Shown here in pieces: positions 16,653 to 25,676 of a DNA stretch of 64,000 nt; positions within the stretch are counted from its first letter, which is position 1, and each line of letters starts with the position of its first letter. Under the pieces are notes generated by a model, which worked only from the letters and a program-made list of their open reading frames with translations, had not been told where the DNA came from and ran no database searches. This DNA is from Prosthecobacter sp. Lineage in GTDB: Bacteria > Verrucomicrobiota > Verrucomicrobiia > Verrucomicrobiales > Verrucomicrobiaceae. The stretch is taken from positions 42,906-106,905 of the forward strand of contig NZ_JACSRD010000160.1 of NCBI RefSeq assembly GCF_014879935.1. The letters run 5' to 3'. The translations under genes were made by a program, and so were the position numbers.

Positions 16653-17255
16653 ATGAAATCCTGGGTGATCACCGGTGGTATTGGCTGTGGGAAAAGCCAA
16701 GTCATCAACAAACTGGCGACTCTCAGCCTTGGCCTGGTCTCATTTTCGGCAGACGTCATTGTGGCTGAACTGCTGAAGAAACCATTGGTCGAGAAGGAAC
16801 TGGCGTTGGTGTTTGGGAAGGGAGTGCTCAATTCCAATGGTGGCGGGGTGAATCGCGAATGGTTGAGGGAAGTAGTGTTGCCTGATCCGCTGCTCCGTGC
16901 CCGGCTGGAGAGCGTTCTACACCCTCCGGTGCTGGAAGCCTTGGAATCAGCCCGATCTGTTGCTGCGGCGGAAGGGAGGAATCTTTTCCTTGCGGAAGTT
17001 CCTCTGCACTATGAGATTGGCGCCACAGTTTCAGCAGACTTCGTCATCGTGGTGGCTTCCAGCCGGTCGGTGCAAGTCCGGCGGATGATGGAAAACCGGG
17101 GTCTCGACGAACAGACCGTTCACCAGTTCCTGGCGGCCCAATGGCCCATCGAAGCCAAGGTTGAAAGAGCAGACGCGGTCATTTGGAATGACGGCAGTCT
17201 GGCCTCTCTTGAAGCCCAGGTGCTGACGCTGGCAAGTCCTCTCTTGCAAGCATGA
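16653..17255 (+). CDS. coaE: Dephospho-CoA kinase
   Basis: CoaE phosphorylates dephospho-CoA in the last step of coenzyme A synthesis. The 200-residue size is normal. The P-loop GGIGCGKS is at residues 8-15, DVIVAELL in the acceptor region follows, and the lid region VQVRRMMENRGLDEQTV lies near 145-160. Start is ATG 16653 just before the P-loop; the frame is open upstream to 16560 but crosses the terminator. Its stop overlaps the rho start by the sequence ATGA, which implies translational coupling. Confidence 0.92.
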   Translation: MKSWVITGGIGCGKSQVINKLATLSLGLVSFSADVIVAELLKKPLVEKELALVFGKGVLNSNGGGVNREWLREVVLPDPLLRARLESVLHPPVLEALESARSVAAAEGRNLFLAEVPLHYEIGATVSADFVIVVASSRSVQVRRMMENRGLDEQTVHQFLAAQWPIEAKVERADAVIWNDGSLASLEAQVLTLASPLLQA

Positions 17256-18682
17256 ACGAAGAAAACATTGAATCTCCAGCAGCGTCCGACGTTGCGTCTG
17301 CTTCGGCGTCGGTAAAACCGCAACCTGTTGAGGCAGTCCAGCCGACTGCCGAGGTCGCGGCTCAAAACACGTCTGTGGCGGATGAAAACGCAAAATCCGA
17401 AGGTGCCCAGCCGCCTTTTCCGCAGGAAGTCTCGATCAACGATCTCCAGGAAGCCTCCCTCGCCGATCTTCAGAAACTGGCGGATACGGTTGGCTTCCGG
17501 CTCAACGCCAGCCGTAGCAAGCACCAACTGATCTACGACCTATGTTCCTGGCTGGCTGAGCACCGCACTCGCCTGAAGGTCGAGGGAGTACTGGAAATTG
17601 GCACCGACAATTTCGGGCTGATCCGGTATCCAAAATACAGTTTCGCCCCACTTCCGGAGGACGTGTTTGTGCCCCTCTTCCTGGTACGGAAGTTCAACCT
17701 GCGTCCGAGTCAGCGAATTGCCGGTTACGCCAAAGCGCCGAAAGACAAGGACAAGTACATCGCCATTGATCGTATCAGTGAGGTCGAGGGGATTCCGATC
17801 GAAGAGTGGGAGCCGCCAACTGAGTTCGACAAACTGACGGCGACCTTCCCAAACAAACGGATCATTTTGGAGACACCGAAGCCCTGCGCTCTCAGTTCCC
17901 GGATCCTCGACATCGTGGCCCCCCTCGGCAAAGGCCAGCGCGGCCTCATCTGCGCCCCACCACGTTCGGGCAAAACTGTGATCCTCAAAGACATCGCCAA
18001 ATCCATCTCGCAGAATCACAAGGAGATTACCCTCATCGTGCTGTTGCTGGACGAGCGTCCCGAGGAGGTCACCGATTTTGAGGAAACCGTCCAGGGGTGC
18101 GAGATCTACAGCTCCACCTTTGATGAAAGCCCCAAGCGGCACAGTCAGGTCGCGGAGATCGTGCGTGAACGTGCCTGTCGCTTGGTTGAGTTGAAAAAAG
18201 ACGTTGTCATCCTGTTGGACAGCATCACCCGCCTTGCACGTGGCTATAACGCCATGCAGGGGGGCAAGGGAGCTGTCATGTCCGGAGGTGTCGGAACCAA
18301 GGCTCTGCAGAAGCCGAAAAAATTCTTCGGAGCCGCCCGCAATGTCGAGGAAGGCGGCAGTCTCACCATCATCGCCACGGCACTCATCGAGACGGAAAGT
18401 CGCATGGACGAGGTCATCTTCGAGGAGTTCAAAGGAACGGGCAACATGGAGGCCACGCTGGATCGTGAAATCTCCGAGCGTCGCATTTTCCCGGCGCTTC
18501 ATGTGCTCAAGTCGGGGACCCGCCGAGATGACCTGCTCTACCATCCGGATGAGTTCCGTCGCATCAGTCAGGTGCGGAAGCAGCTTGCGGCGATCCCTGC
18601 TGTCGAAGCCCTTGAGGCGCTGATCCGAAATATCAATCGCACCAGCAACAACGCCGAAATCCTTCTGACCGGGCTGAAATGA
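17252..18682 (+). CDS. rho: Transcription termination factor Rho
   Basis: Rho is a hexameric RNA helicase that ends transcription. The 476-residue protein has a 60-residue Ala/Ser/Glu-rich disordered N-terminal extension, the Rho-N helices (about 62-105), the RNA-binding cold-shock domain (about 110-185) and the ATPase core. Walker A is APPRSGKT (about 231-238), Walker B is VVILLDS (about 318-324), and the Q- and R-loop sequences [19 protein letters not shown] follow. All key residues are present. The start ATG overlaps coaE and the stop overlaps rnd (ATGA both times), forming a coaE-rho-rnd operon. Confidence 0.97.
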   Translation: MNEENIESPAASDVASASASVKPQPVEAVQPTAEVAAQNTSVADENAKSEGAQPPFPQEVSINDLQEASLADLQKLADTVGFRLNASRSKHQLIYDLCSWLAEHRTRLKVEGVLEIGTDNFGLIRYPKYSFAPLPEDVFVPLFLVRKFNLRPSQRIAGYAKAPKDKDKYIAIDRISEVEGIPIEEWEPPTEFDKLTATFPNKRIILETPKPCALSSRILDIVAPLGKGQRGLICAPPRSGKTVILKDIAKSISQNHKEITLIVLLLDERPEEVTDFEETVQGCEIYSSTFDESPKRHSQVAEIVRERACRLVELKKDVVILLDSITRLARGYNAMQGGKGAVMSGGVGTKALQKPKKFFGAARNVEEGGSLTIIATALIETESRMDEVIFEEFKGTGNMEATLDREISERRIFPALHVLKSGTRRDDLLYHPDEFRRISQVRKQLAAIPAVEALEALIRNINRTSNNAEILLTGLK

Positions 18683-19809
18683 CAGCGGATGCTCCCATCA
18701 CCGCGGATTACGAGTTTATCGACACACCCGCGCATCTTGAAAGCTGGCTCGACCAGATGCGTCGTTGGCTCGCGGCAAGTCCTGACCAGCGATGCTGCCT
18801 GGACACCGAGGCCGACAGCCTTCATCACTATCACGAAAAGCTCTGCCTGCTTCAGGTGAACTGTGCTGGTCGCTATGCGCTTGTCGATCCACTCGCCATC
18901 ACAGATGTTTCTGCGCTGCTCGATCTGCTCGACAGCCATGAATTGTGGTTCCACGGCGCTGATTATGACCTCACGATGCTGCGTCGCACGTATGGCTGGA
19001 GTCCGAAGGTGGTTCGTGACACCCAGATCGCCGCCCGTCTGCTGGGTGCGCGTCAGTTCGGTCTGGCGGCGCTCGTGAAGAATGTTTTCGACCTGGAGCT
19101 GTGCAAAGCTTCGCAGAAAGCAGACTGGAGCCGTCGGCCTCTGCCTCCGAACATGCTTTCCTATGCCGTCGATGACGTGCGCTATCTGCTTCCCATCGCA
19201 GACAAGTTTGTCGCCGAACTTCGTGAAAAAGGCCGGGAATCCTGGTTCCATCAGAGCTGTTCGGCACTGCAGGAAGATGTCGCTGCACGGGACACTGCGG
19301 CGCGTGAAGATCCTTGGCGGGTGCAGGGCTGTGGTCGCCTCCATCCACGCGGCCTTGCTCTTCTGAAGGGACTTTGGGAGTGGCGCGAAGGAATTGCCAA
19401 AGAACGCGATCTGCCCTGCTTCAAGATCATGTCCAACAAGCAGATGACCGCCTACGCGGAGCAGTTTGAGGCCGGCCATCCGTTGAATCCACCGAACGGC
19501 TGGCGTCCGCGTTGGAAAAAGGAATTTCACGACATCGTTGTCGCCGTGACCTCGTCCGATCCTGCATCATGGCCCGCACGCCCCAAAAAGACCAAGGGCC
19601 GGCTGAGCGACGCGCAGCGTGATCAGATCGACAAGCTCTGCGCTTATCGCGAGACCGTCGCGCAGAAGCTCGAAATCGAGCCTTCGTTGCTTGGCTCCCG
19701 TGGCACGATCGAGGAACTGGTCATTCATGGCAATCCCGAGCTTCACCTGATGAACTGGCAGCAGGAATTGTTGTCGGCCGGGCTTCAGCAGGTGGTGCAG
19801 CTAGGCTGA
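18679..19809 (+). CDS. rnd: Ribonuclease D
   Basis: The 376-residue protein is a DEDDy 3'-5' exoribonuclease that trims tRNA and other RNA ends. The exonuclease acidic residues are visible: DTE at 42-44, HGADYD at 92-97, Asp114 in VVRDTQIAA and the YAVDD motif at 162-166. An HRDC domain follows (about 225-305) and a second weaker helical domain ends the protein. The start overlaps the rho stop by ATGA, so it is translationally coupled to rho. Confidence 0.93.
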   Translation: MTADAPITADYEFIDTPAHLESWLDQMRRWLAASPDQRCCLDTEADSLHHYHEKLCLLQVNCAGRYALVDPLAITDVSALLDLLDSHELWFHGADYDLTMLRRTYGWSPKVVRDTQIAARLLGARQFGLAALVKNVFDLELCKASQKADWSRRPLPPNMLSYAVDDVRYLLPIADKFVAELREKGRESWFHQSCSALQEDVAARDTAAREDPWRVQGCGRLHPRGLALLKGLWEWREGIAKERDLPCFKIMSNKQMTAYAEQFEAGHPLNPPNGWRPRWKKEFHDIVVAVTSSDPASWPARPKKTKGRLSDAQRDQIDKLCAYRETVAQKLEIEPSLLGSRGTIEELVIHGNPELHLMNWQQELLSAGLQQVVQLG

Positions 19810-19828
19810 TGGTGGTTCGTGCCTGCCG

Positions 19829-21349
19829 TCACTGTTTCAGCCAGTCAGGCAGCACAATGTCGCTGCTCTTGATCGCCGTGGCATCGCCCTTCCACACAAA
19901 CCCCGCTTCTTCAAAGCTCTCGCGGTGTCCACGCAAAAACGTCAGCAGGCGGCGGCCCATCTGCTGGTAAGGTGAGTCCTGGCGCACAGCGAAAGGCTGT
20001 AGCGCCTTCGCCTTGTCGGCGGGCAATGGAATCACCGCAAACTCATCCGGCTTCGCTTGAAGATTGATTCGATACACGACCACCGCATCCAGTGAGCCCG
20101 TCCGCATCTGGTTCACCAGAAAATCGCCCGTCGGCACCTGCGAGGAGGCGTTTCGGGTCACGCTCTCCAGCAGGTTCATCGACTTGAGAATGGAGTGTGT
20201 CAGGAAGCCCAGCGTGGACTGCTCTGCATTGCACAAGCCCACACGCAGGCCGGGTTTTGCCAGGTCTGCCAGCGTGCGAATGCCATGGGGATTGTCTTTC
20301 GGCGTTGCGATCACAATTTCCGCCTCGGTGAGGATCACCGCTTCGGGGAACTCCTTCGCCACGGGCGGCACAAAACACACGTCGCAGGCATAGTACACAT
20401 CCGGGAACTTCGGATTGCTGCTGTCCCCCATCGTTTTCATGGCTGCACACAGAATGCCGCATCCGTTGTAGGTGGTGGTGACGGTGATGCCTTCACGCCC
20501 GGCGAACTCCTTCAGCACGTCCTCGATCGCCCGGCGGTTAACACTGCCACTGTAGAGGATCAAGTCAGGGCGCAGTGCCCATTTGTCACCCGGGACAGCA
20601 GTGAATCCATGCTGGGTGAAGACGGCGGACCCTTTCTCCGGGGCGGTCATGTAGCGGGCGAACTGCATCGCCAGCGGAGGCTGTTTGCTGGTTCCCAGCA
20701 CTGCGGCGGTGGCGAACTCCGCATGCTTCGCCAGTTCAGGCATCATCACCGCTTCAAGGTCCTTGAACTGCGGCACCGTCGAGTCCCAGACAATAGCCGC
20801 ATCCACCGCTCCCAGGGACAAGTCCGCCGCGATTTCAGTGACAGTGGGCTTCATCACGGCCGCTTTCTCCGCCAGCGCCGTCCATTCCGCTCCCAGCAAC
20901 CGCTGCGTCACACGTCCGATGCTGGCCGCCTCGGGATTTGGCAGCGCCAGCTTGATGCCGTTCTGTTTCAAAGAGGCCAGACTTGTGAGACCCTTGGGAT
21001 TGCCCTTTGCCACTGCCAGCACCGGCTTCTGCTTCACCAGTTGAAACTCCTCTTGAGTCGTTCCGGTCTTCCGTGCATCCGCCAGCGCCCCGTCATCAGC
21101 AGCGATGAACAAGTCACCCTGTTTGGCCACGCGGAGCTGGCTCAACAGCGTTCCGGTGCCCCCAAATTGCAGCCGCACCTCGGTTCCGGTTTCTTTTTGA
21201 AACGCCTCGGCGATTTCCGAGACGGGCTTCTTCAATCCGGCTGCGCAAAACACCATCAGTGGCGTCGAGGCTGCCTGTTTTGGTTTCAATGCCACCCAGG
21301 CGGCCCCGGCAAGGGCACCCAGCAGGATGAGAGCGAGAACTTTCTTCAT
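19829..21349 (-). CDS. Tandem ModA-like oxyanion/solute-binding protein
   Basis: The 506-residue protein is a signal-anchored periplasmic binding protein made of two ModA-type units. Unit 1 (about 28-255) contains FGGTGTLLSQLRVAKQGDLF and AADDGAL, the typical molybdate-binding region. Unit 2 (about 262-506) restarts with LILYSGSVNRRAIEDVLKEF and contains YNGCGILCAAMK and YYACDVCF, with four Cys not seen in unit 1. Normal ModA is about 230-250 residues. No ModB/ModC is in the window. It lies 33 bp after a DUF1501 gene, so it may be co-transcribed with the sigma/FecR/PSCyt set. Ligand unknown. Confidence 0.8.
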   Translation of the reverse strand: MKKVLALILLGALAGAAWVALKPKQAASTPLMVFCAAGLKKPVSEIAEAFQKETGTEVRLQFGGTGTLLSQLRVAKQGDLFIAADDGALADARKTGTTQEEFQLVKQKPVLAVAKGNPKGLTSLASLKQNGIKLALPNPEAASIGRVTQRLLGAEWTALAEKAAVMKPTVTEIAADLSLGAVDAAIVWDSTVPQFKDLEAVMMPELAKHAEFATAAVLGTSKQPPLAMQFARYMTAPEKGSAVFTQHGFTAVPGDKWALRPDLILYSGSVNRRAIEDVLKEFAGREGITVTTTYNGCGILCAAMKTMGDSSNPKFPDVYYACDVCFVPPVAKEFPEAVILTEAEIVIATPKDNPHGIRTLADLAKPGLRVGLCNAEQSTLGFLTHSILKSMNLLESVTRNASSQVPTGDFLVNQMRTGSLDAVVVYRINLQAKPDEFAVIPLPADKAKALQPFAVRQDSPYQQMGRRLLTFLRGHRESFEEAGFVWKGDATAIKSSDIVLPDWLKQ

Positions 21350-21382
21350 GATGATCGGTGAAAACGTTCCCCGCAGGAGCCT

Positions 21383-22807
21383 TCACGCAATCAACTTGTC
21401 GATCGCCTGCCCCCCGATCTGCGAGAGCTGCTTGAAGCGGCCGCCGTGGTAAAAAGTGAGCTTGTTGTCATCGAGACCGAGCAGGCGCAGCAGCGTGACG
21501 TGCAAATCGCGCACGTGATGCACCTCTTCGATGGCTTCCATGCCGCGATCATCGGTGGCACCGATGCTGTGACCGGCTTTGCAGCCACCGCCGGCCATCC
21601 AGATGGTCATCGCCTTCGGATTGTGATCGCGACCGTAGGCGGTGCCACCACGCACGCCATTGTCCGGTGTGCGACCAAATTCACCGCACCACACGATGAG
21701 CGTGTCATCGAGCAGGCCGCGTTGTTTCAAATCGGTGATGAGTGCGGCGATGGGCTGGTCCACGCCGCGGATGAGATTGCCGTGCGCCCGCTCGATGTAG
21801 TCGTGACTGTCCCAGGTGCCGTTGTAGAGCTGCACGAAGCGCACGCCCTTTTCGACGAGTTTACGGGCGAGCAGGCATTTGCGGCCAAACGCGTCCGTGG
21901 CGTCCTTGCCGATGCCGTAGAGCTCTTTGGTGTTCGCATCCTCGTTTTCGAGATCGATGACCTCCGGCACCTGCATCTGCATGCGGAAGGCGAGTTCGTA
22001 GTTGTTCATGCGGGCCTTCAGCTCGTCATGCCCGGGATGCTCTTCGGCGTGCTTGGCGTTTAATTTGCCCAGCAGGTCGAGGTTGGCCCGCTGATGCTCC
22101 GGTGTGATGCCTTTCGGCGGTTGCAAATCGAGGATGGGCGATCCTTTGGAGCGCAACGCGGTGCCTTGATAATGCGCGGGCAGGTAGCCATTGCCCCAGT
22201 TCGCGCTGCCACCCTGCGGGTAGCTGATCTCCGGCAGCACGATGAAGCCCGGCAGATCCTGATTCACCGAGCCGAGGCCATAGGTCACCCATGAACCGAT
22301 GGCAGGATCGCCGCCAAAGCGGTTGCCGCAGTTCATTTGATACATCGCGGTGGGATGATTCACCGAATCGACCTGACAGCCGCGATAGAAGCAAAGTTCA
22401 TCGGCTACTTTCGCCAGATGCTGCCACGGCTCGCTCATCCAGGCTCCGCTTTGACCATGCTGCGCGAAAGCGAACGGTGACCTCACATAGTAGCGCTTCC
22501 CGCTCTCCATCGCCGACTTCATCTTTCCCTCACGCACAAACTCTTTCAGATGGAGCTTTTCGAGCGCCGGCTTCGGATCAAAGCAGTCGATGTGGCTCGG
22601 CCCGCCCTCCATCATGAGGAAGATGCAGTTCTTCGCTTTCGCTGGAACCATCGGCTGCTTGGGAGCCAGCGGCCCTTTTTGTTCTGCGGCGAGCAACGAG
22701 GTCAAAGCCACGCTGCCGAGCGAGGTGCCGAGTCCATACACAAACTCACGCCGCGTGGGCGCATGCAGCGCACGACCACCGGAGCAGGGGAACAAGGAGG
22801 TTTTCAT
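21383..22807 (-). CDS. DUF1501 exported protein, module 1
   Basis: The 474-residue protein has a Tat-like N-terminus (TRREFVYGLGTSLGSVALTSLLAAE) and the DUF1501 fold, which belongs to the alkaline-phosphatase/sulfatase superfamily. Visible landmarks are FLMMEGGPSHIDCFDPKP (about 63-80), MSEPWQHLAKVAD, a TWDSHDYIE metal-site-like region (about 330), LIVWCGEFGRTP (about 369-380) and DHNPKAMTIWMAGGG. Family members are nearly always next to PSCyt/DUF1553 genes, as here, where that gene ends 3 bp upstream. Substrates are unproven, but a sulfated or esterified polymer is the usual guess. Confidence 0.88.
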   Translation of the reverse strand: MKTSLFPCSGGRALHAPTRREFVYGLGTSLGSVALTSLLAAEQKGPLAPKQPMVPAKAKNCIFLMMEGGPSHIDCFDPKPALEKLHLKEFVREGKMKSAMESGKRYYVRSPFAFAQHGQSGAWMSEPWQHLAKVADELCFYRGCQVDSVNHPTAMYQMNCGNRFGGDPAIGSWVTYGLGSVNQDLPGFIVLPEISYPQGGSANWGNGYLPAHYQGTALRSKGSPILDLQPPKGITPEHQRANLDLLGKLNAKHAEEHPGHDELKARMNNYELAFRMQMQVPEVIDLENEDANTKELYGIGKDATDAFGRKCLLARKLVEKGVRFVQLYNGTWDSHDYIERAHGNLIRGVDQPIAALITDLKQRGLLDDTLIVWCGEFGRTPDNGVRGGTAYGRDHNPKAMTIWMAGGGCKAGHSIGATDDRGMEAIEEVHHVRDLHVTLLRLLGLDDNKLTFYHGGRFKQLSQIGGQAIDKLIA

Positions 22808-22810
22808 GGC

Positions 22811-25606
22811 TCAGTAAAGGTAGGCGAATTCGTTCGAGTTCAGCAGCACAAGGCAGACATCGGCCAAGGCACGTGTTTTCGCATCGCAATCAGCCGGTTG
22901 AAGGTCGGGAACGAAGTCGGCGTAGCCGGGGAGCTTTTCCTGGAAGCTGAATTTCTCACCGGTGTTCTCCTCCACGGCTTCACGGCGCACTTCGAGCGGC
23001 GGCTTTGGCCTCAAAAACGTCAATTTCGCCTGTTTGGCCTCCATTTGCCGCCAATGCGCCTCACAGGCGGCTTTTTCGCCCGTCGATGGTTTGCGACCAA
23101 ACGTGAGCTCAAACACTCGCGAGATCGGATCGGCAGCTTTTTCCTTCAAAACGCGATTCGCGAGTGCCAAGGCCCGATCATAGCTCGCCTGGCCGTTGAA
23201 GAGGCTGAACACCTGCGGCGTGACGGTGGAGACTTCGCGGGCTTCGCAGGAAAAGTCCGGCGCGGGCTCGTTGAAGACCTCCATGAAAGGATCGCGCAGC
23301 CCGCGTATTTTCAGCGCATACAAACTGCGGCGATGTCGCTGCTGCGGCAGCGGATTCGGCACCCACGCGGCCGCAAACGTCCCCATCACCATGCGCGGCT
23401 GCATCGCCACCTCGATGTTGATCTCCGGCCGGTTCGGAATGCCACCGAGCGTCGGATTCAGCTCGCCCGTGATGCTCAGCATCGCATCCCGCAGCTCCTC
23501 GGCCATGAGGCGGCGCGGCTTGAAAGTGGCGTAGGACGAACTTCCAAGTTCGTCAGATGAACGAGCTTGGAAGCTCGTTCTACGATACGCAGCACTCGTC
23601 ATGATCAGCCGGTGCATCTCCTTCACGCTCCAACCCTTCTCCACCAGCGTCGCGGCGAGAAAATCGAGCAGTTCGGGATGCGTGGGCTTCTTGCCGGTGC
23701 TGCCAAAATTGTTCGGATTGCCCGCGATGGCCTGACCGAAATGCCAGAGCCACAGGCGGTTCACAAAGGTGCGCGTCGTGAGCGGGTTGTCCTTGCTCGC
23801 GATCCAATTCGCGAGCGCGGTGCGTCGGCCTTCGACCGCTTCGGGGAACTCGATGCTGCCGAGGATGGAAAGCACGCCGGGCTTCACTTTTGTCGTCGGT
23901 GAAAACGGATCACCGCCTCCGAGGATGGCGGTTTGTTCGAGTTCGCCGTTCTTCATGCGGTCGCCGGGCATGCGGAGAGGCTGGTAAACGTTCACCATCG
24001 GCACGGTGACGCCATTATAGACGCTGAAAGCAAAGGGCTCGTAGCGCTCCATCTCCCACTTCAGACGTTCGAGGCCTTTGCGGGCCACACGCTCGTTGCC
24101 GAAGTCCTGCGGTTCAAAACCGACGAGCTTCGGCGGATACTGATCTTCCGGCACGCCCTGCTTGGTGAGGATCTGCCGCGCGGCACCAAACACATCCGAG
24201 AAGCCCTTTTTGGCATTCTTGCCGCCGCCTTGCTTCGCCTGCGCCACCGCGGTATTCCATTTCGCCGGGTCGATCTTTTTCTCGGTGAACCACTTCGCCG
24301 CATTTTGGAGCAGTTTTTCGTCGAGCGACTTCAAAACGGCCAGATGCTCGGCGCGACGGGCTTCGAGATACTTTTTCTCCTCAAAGCCGCTCGTGTTCTC
24401 CGACTTCAAAAACGGTGCTTCACGCTCGGTGAGCTGTGTGGTCGCGAAACAGGCCTGGATCGAGTAGTAATCATGCGTGGGCACCGGATCGAACTTGTGA
24501 TCGTGGCAACGCGCGCATTGCAGCGAGTGCGCCAGGAACGTCTCACCGACCGAATTCGTCACATCATCGAGAAACCGCTGCCGCGCGACCTTGGCGACTT
24601 CCATGCCTGTCAGCTCCCACGGCCCCATGCGCAGAAAGCCCGTCGCGATGAGCTTTTCAGGATCATTCGGCTGCATCTCATCTCCTGCGATCTGCTCGAC
24701 GATGAACTGATCGAAGGGTTTGTCCGCATTGAAGCTCCGCACGACGTAGTCGCGGTAGCGCCAGGCATTGCCGCGCTCGTAGTCGTTCGCGAAACCGCTG
24801 CTGTCCGCGTAGCGCACGACATCCAGCCAGTGGCGGGCCATGCGTTCGCCGTAGTGGGGGGATTCGAGGAGCCGGTTGATCAAACGCAGCCACGCGTCGG
24901 ACCGGTCTGACACGTCTGACCAGTCAGACTCAAACGCCGCCACCTCCTCCGGAGTCGGCGGCAGCCCCGTGAGATCAAAAGTAGCTCGGCGGATTAGCGT
25001 CCGAGCATCCGCCTCCGGCGCAGGCTCCTTCACCTCGAGCAGCGCATCCACCGGATGTTCATCCTTCGTCATGCGGATTACGGGCTTCTTCACCGGCTGG
25101 TATTCCCACAACGAATCCGGCTTGTAGCGCCGATTGGCCCACTCAGGCGTCAAAGCACCTTTCACCTTCACCGTGATGCCGTCTTCCGCACTCCACTTGT
25201 CGGCGCTCGCCTTTGCGATGGCGTTTCTTTTCGCCTCATCGGGCCACGGTGCACCGCCAGCGATCCATTCCTTGATCCACGCGAGCTGCTCGGACTTGAG
25301 TTGATCCGCCTCCTTCGGCGGCATCGGCTCCCAGTCTTCATGCTGTCGCGTCGAGGCGAGATAAAGCGGGCTTTCGTCCGGCTTGCCGGGCACAAGGGCC
25401 TTCACGCCGCTCTCGCCACCCTTGATGGCGCTCTCGAGCGTGCGCATGTCGTAGTCCGCCTTGATCTTCTTTTCGTCGTTCCCATGGCAGGCGAGGCATT
25501 TCTCCTGAAACAACGGCGACACGCGGCGGACAAAGAGCTGCTCCGCATCCTGAGCGTGGAGCGCAGACGTGGTCAAAAAGGCGACGAGGGTGGCTTTGCC
25601 AATCAT
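22811..25606 (-). CDS. PSCyt1-DUF1549-DUF1553 protein, module 1
   Basis: The 931-residue exported protein starts at the ATG complementary to 25604-25606 with a signal peptide (MIGKATLVAFLTTSALHAQ). A cytochrome-c-like PSCyt1 domain has CLACH at 37-41 and MPP near 104. The DUF1549 domain has [11 protein letters not shown] and a second haem-like [11 protein letters not shown] (about 365). The DUF1553 domain forms the C-terminus (about 600-925). Between TSAAYR and RRLMAEELRDAML the frame includes a repeat-derived peptide (FQARSSDELGSSSYA), encoded by the palindromes at 23531-23583. The gene is cut off from FecR by 70 bp that carry a TTTTTTGGCACTG motif also seen before the sigma gene. Confidence 0.9.
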   Translation of the reverse strand: MIGKATLVAFLTTSALHAQDAEQLFVRRVSPLFQEKCLACHGNDEKKIKADYDMRTLESAIKGGESGVKALVPGKPDESPLYLASTRQHEDWEPMPPKEADQLKSEQLAWIKEWIAGGAPWPDEAKRNAIAKASADKWSAEDGITVKVKGALTPEWANRRYKPDSLWEYQPVKKPVIRMTKDEHPVDALLEVKEPAPEADARTLIRRATFDLTGLPPTPEEVAAFESDWSDVSDRSDAWLRLINRLLESPHYGERMARHWLDVVRYADSSGFANDYERGNAWRYRDYVVRSFNADKPFDQFIVEQIAGDEMQPNDPEKLIATGFLRMGPWELTGMEVAKVARQRFLDDVTNSVGETFLAHSLQCARCHDHKFDPVPTHDYYSIQACFATTQLTEREAPFLKSENTSGFEEKKYLEARRAEHLAVLKSLDEKLLQNAAKWFTEKKIDPAKWNTAVAQAKQGGGKNAKKGFSDVFGAARQILTKQGVPEDQYPPKLVGFEPQDFGNERVARKGLERLKWEMERYEPFAFSVYNGVTVPMVNVYQPLRMPGDRMKNGELEQTAILGGGDPFSPTTKVKPGVLSILGSIEFPEAVEGRRTALANWIASKDNPLTTRTFVNRLWLWHFGQAIAGNPNNFGSTGKKPTHPELLDFLAATLVEKGWSVKEMHRLIMTSAAYRRTSFQARSSDELGSSSYATFKPRRLMAEELRDAMLSITGELNPTLGGIPNRPEINIEVAMQPRMVMGTFAAAWVPNPLPQQRHRRSLYALKIRGLRDPFMEVFNEPAPDFSCEAREVSTVTPQVFSLFNGQASYDRALALANRVLKEKAADPISRVFELTFGRKPSTGEKAACEAHWRQMEAKQAKLTFLRPKPPLEVRREAVEENTGEKFSFQEKLPGYADFVPDLQPADCDAKTRALADVCLVLLNSNEFAYLY
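23531..23583. repeat. Palindrome pair inside a DUF1553 gene
   Basis: Two perfect palindromes, GACGAACTTCCAAGTTCGTC (23535-23554) and the 22-bp one at 23559-23580 with core GAGCTTGGAAGCTC, are bracketed by GTAG and CTAC so the whole unit is itself an inverted repeat. It lies in frame in the coding sequence. Confidence 0.8.
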
Positions 25607-25660
25607 GGGAGGGGAACGATGCAGACGAGGGTTCTTTGCTTTTCCCGTGATGCGATCATT

Positions 25661-25673
25661 CAGTGCCAAAAAA
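25661..25673 (-). promoter_or_regulatory. TTTTTTGGCACTG motif upstream of PSCyt gene
   Basis: The minus-strand sequence TTTTTTGGCACTG begins just after the FecR-LamG stop codon and lies about 55 nt before the PSCyt/DUF1553 start. The same 13 bases precede the sigma factor gene. GGCACT resembles an ECF -35 element. Promoter role is inferred. Confidence 0.45.
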
Positions 25674-25676
25674 GGT

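Noticed and set aside
20195..21361. Long plus-strand frame opposite the tandem ModA-like gene
   Set aside because: The minus-strand gene has two clear binding-protein domains; the opposite frame is Arg/His-rich and motif-free.
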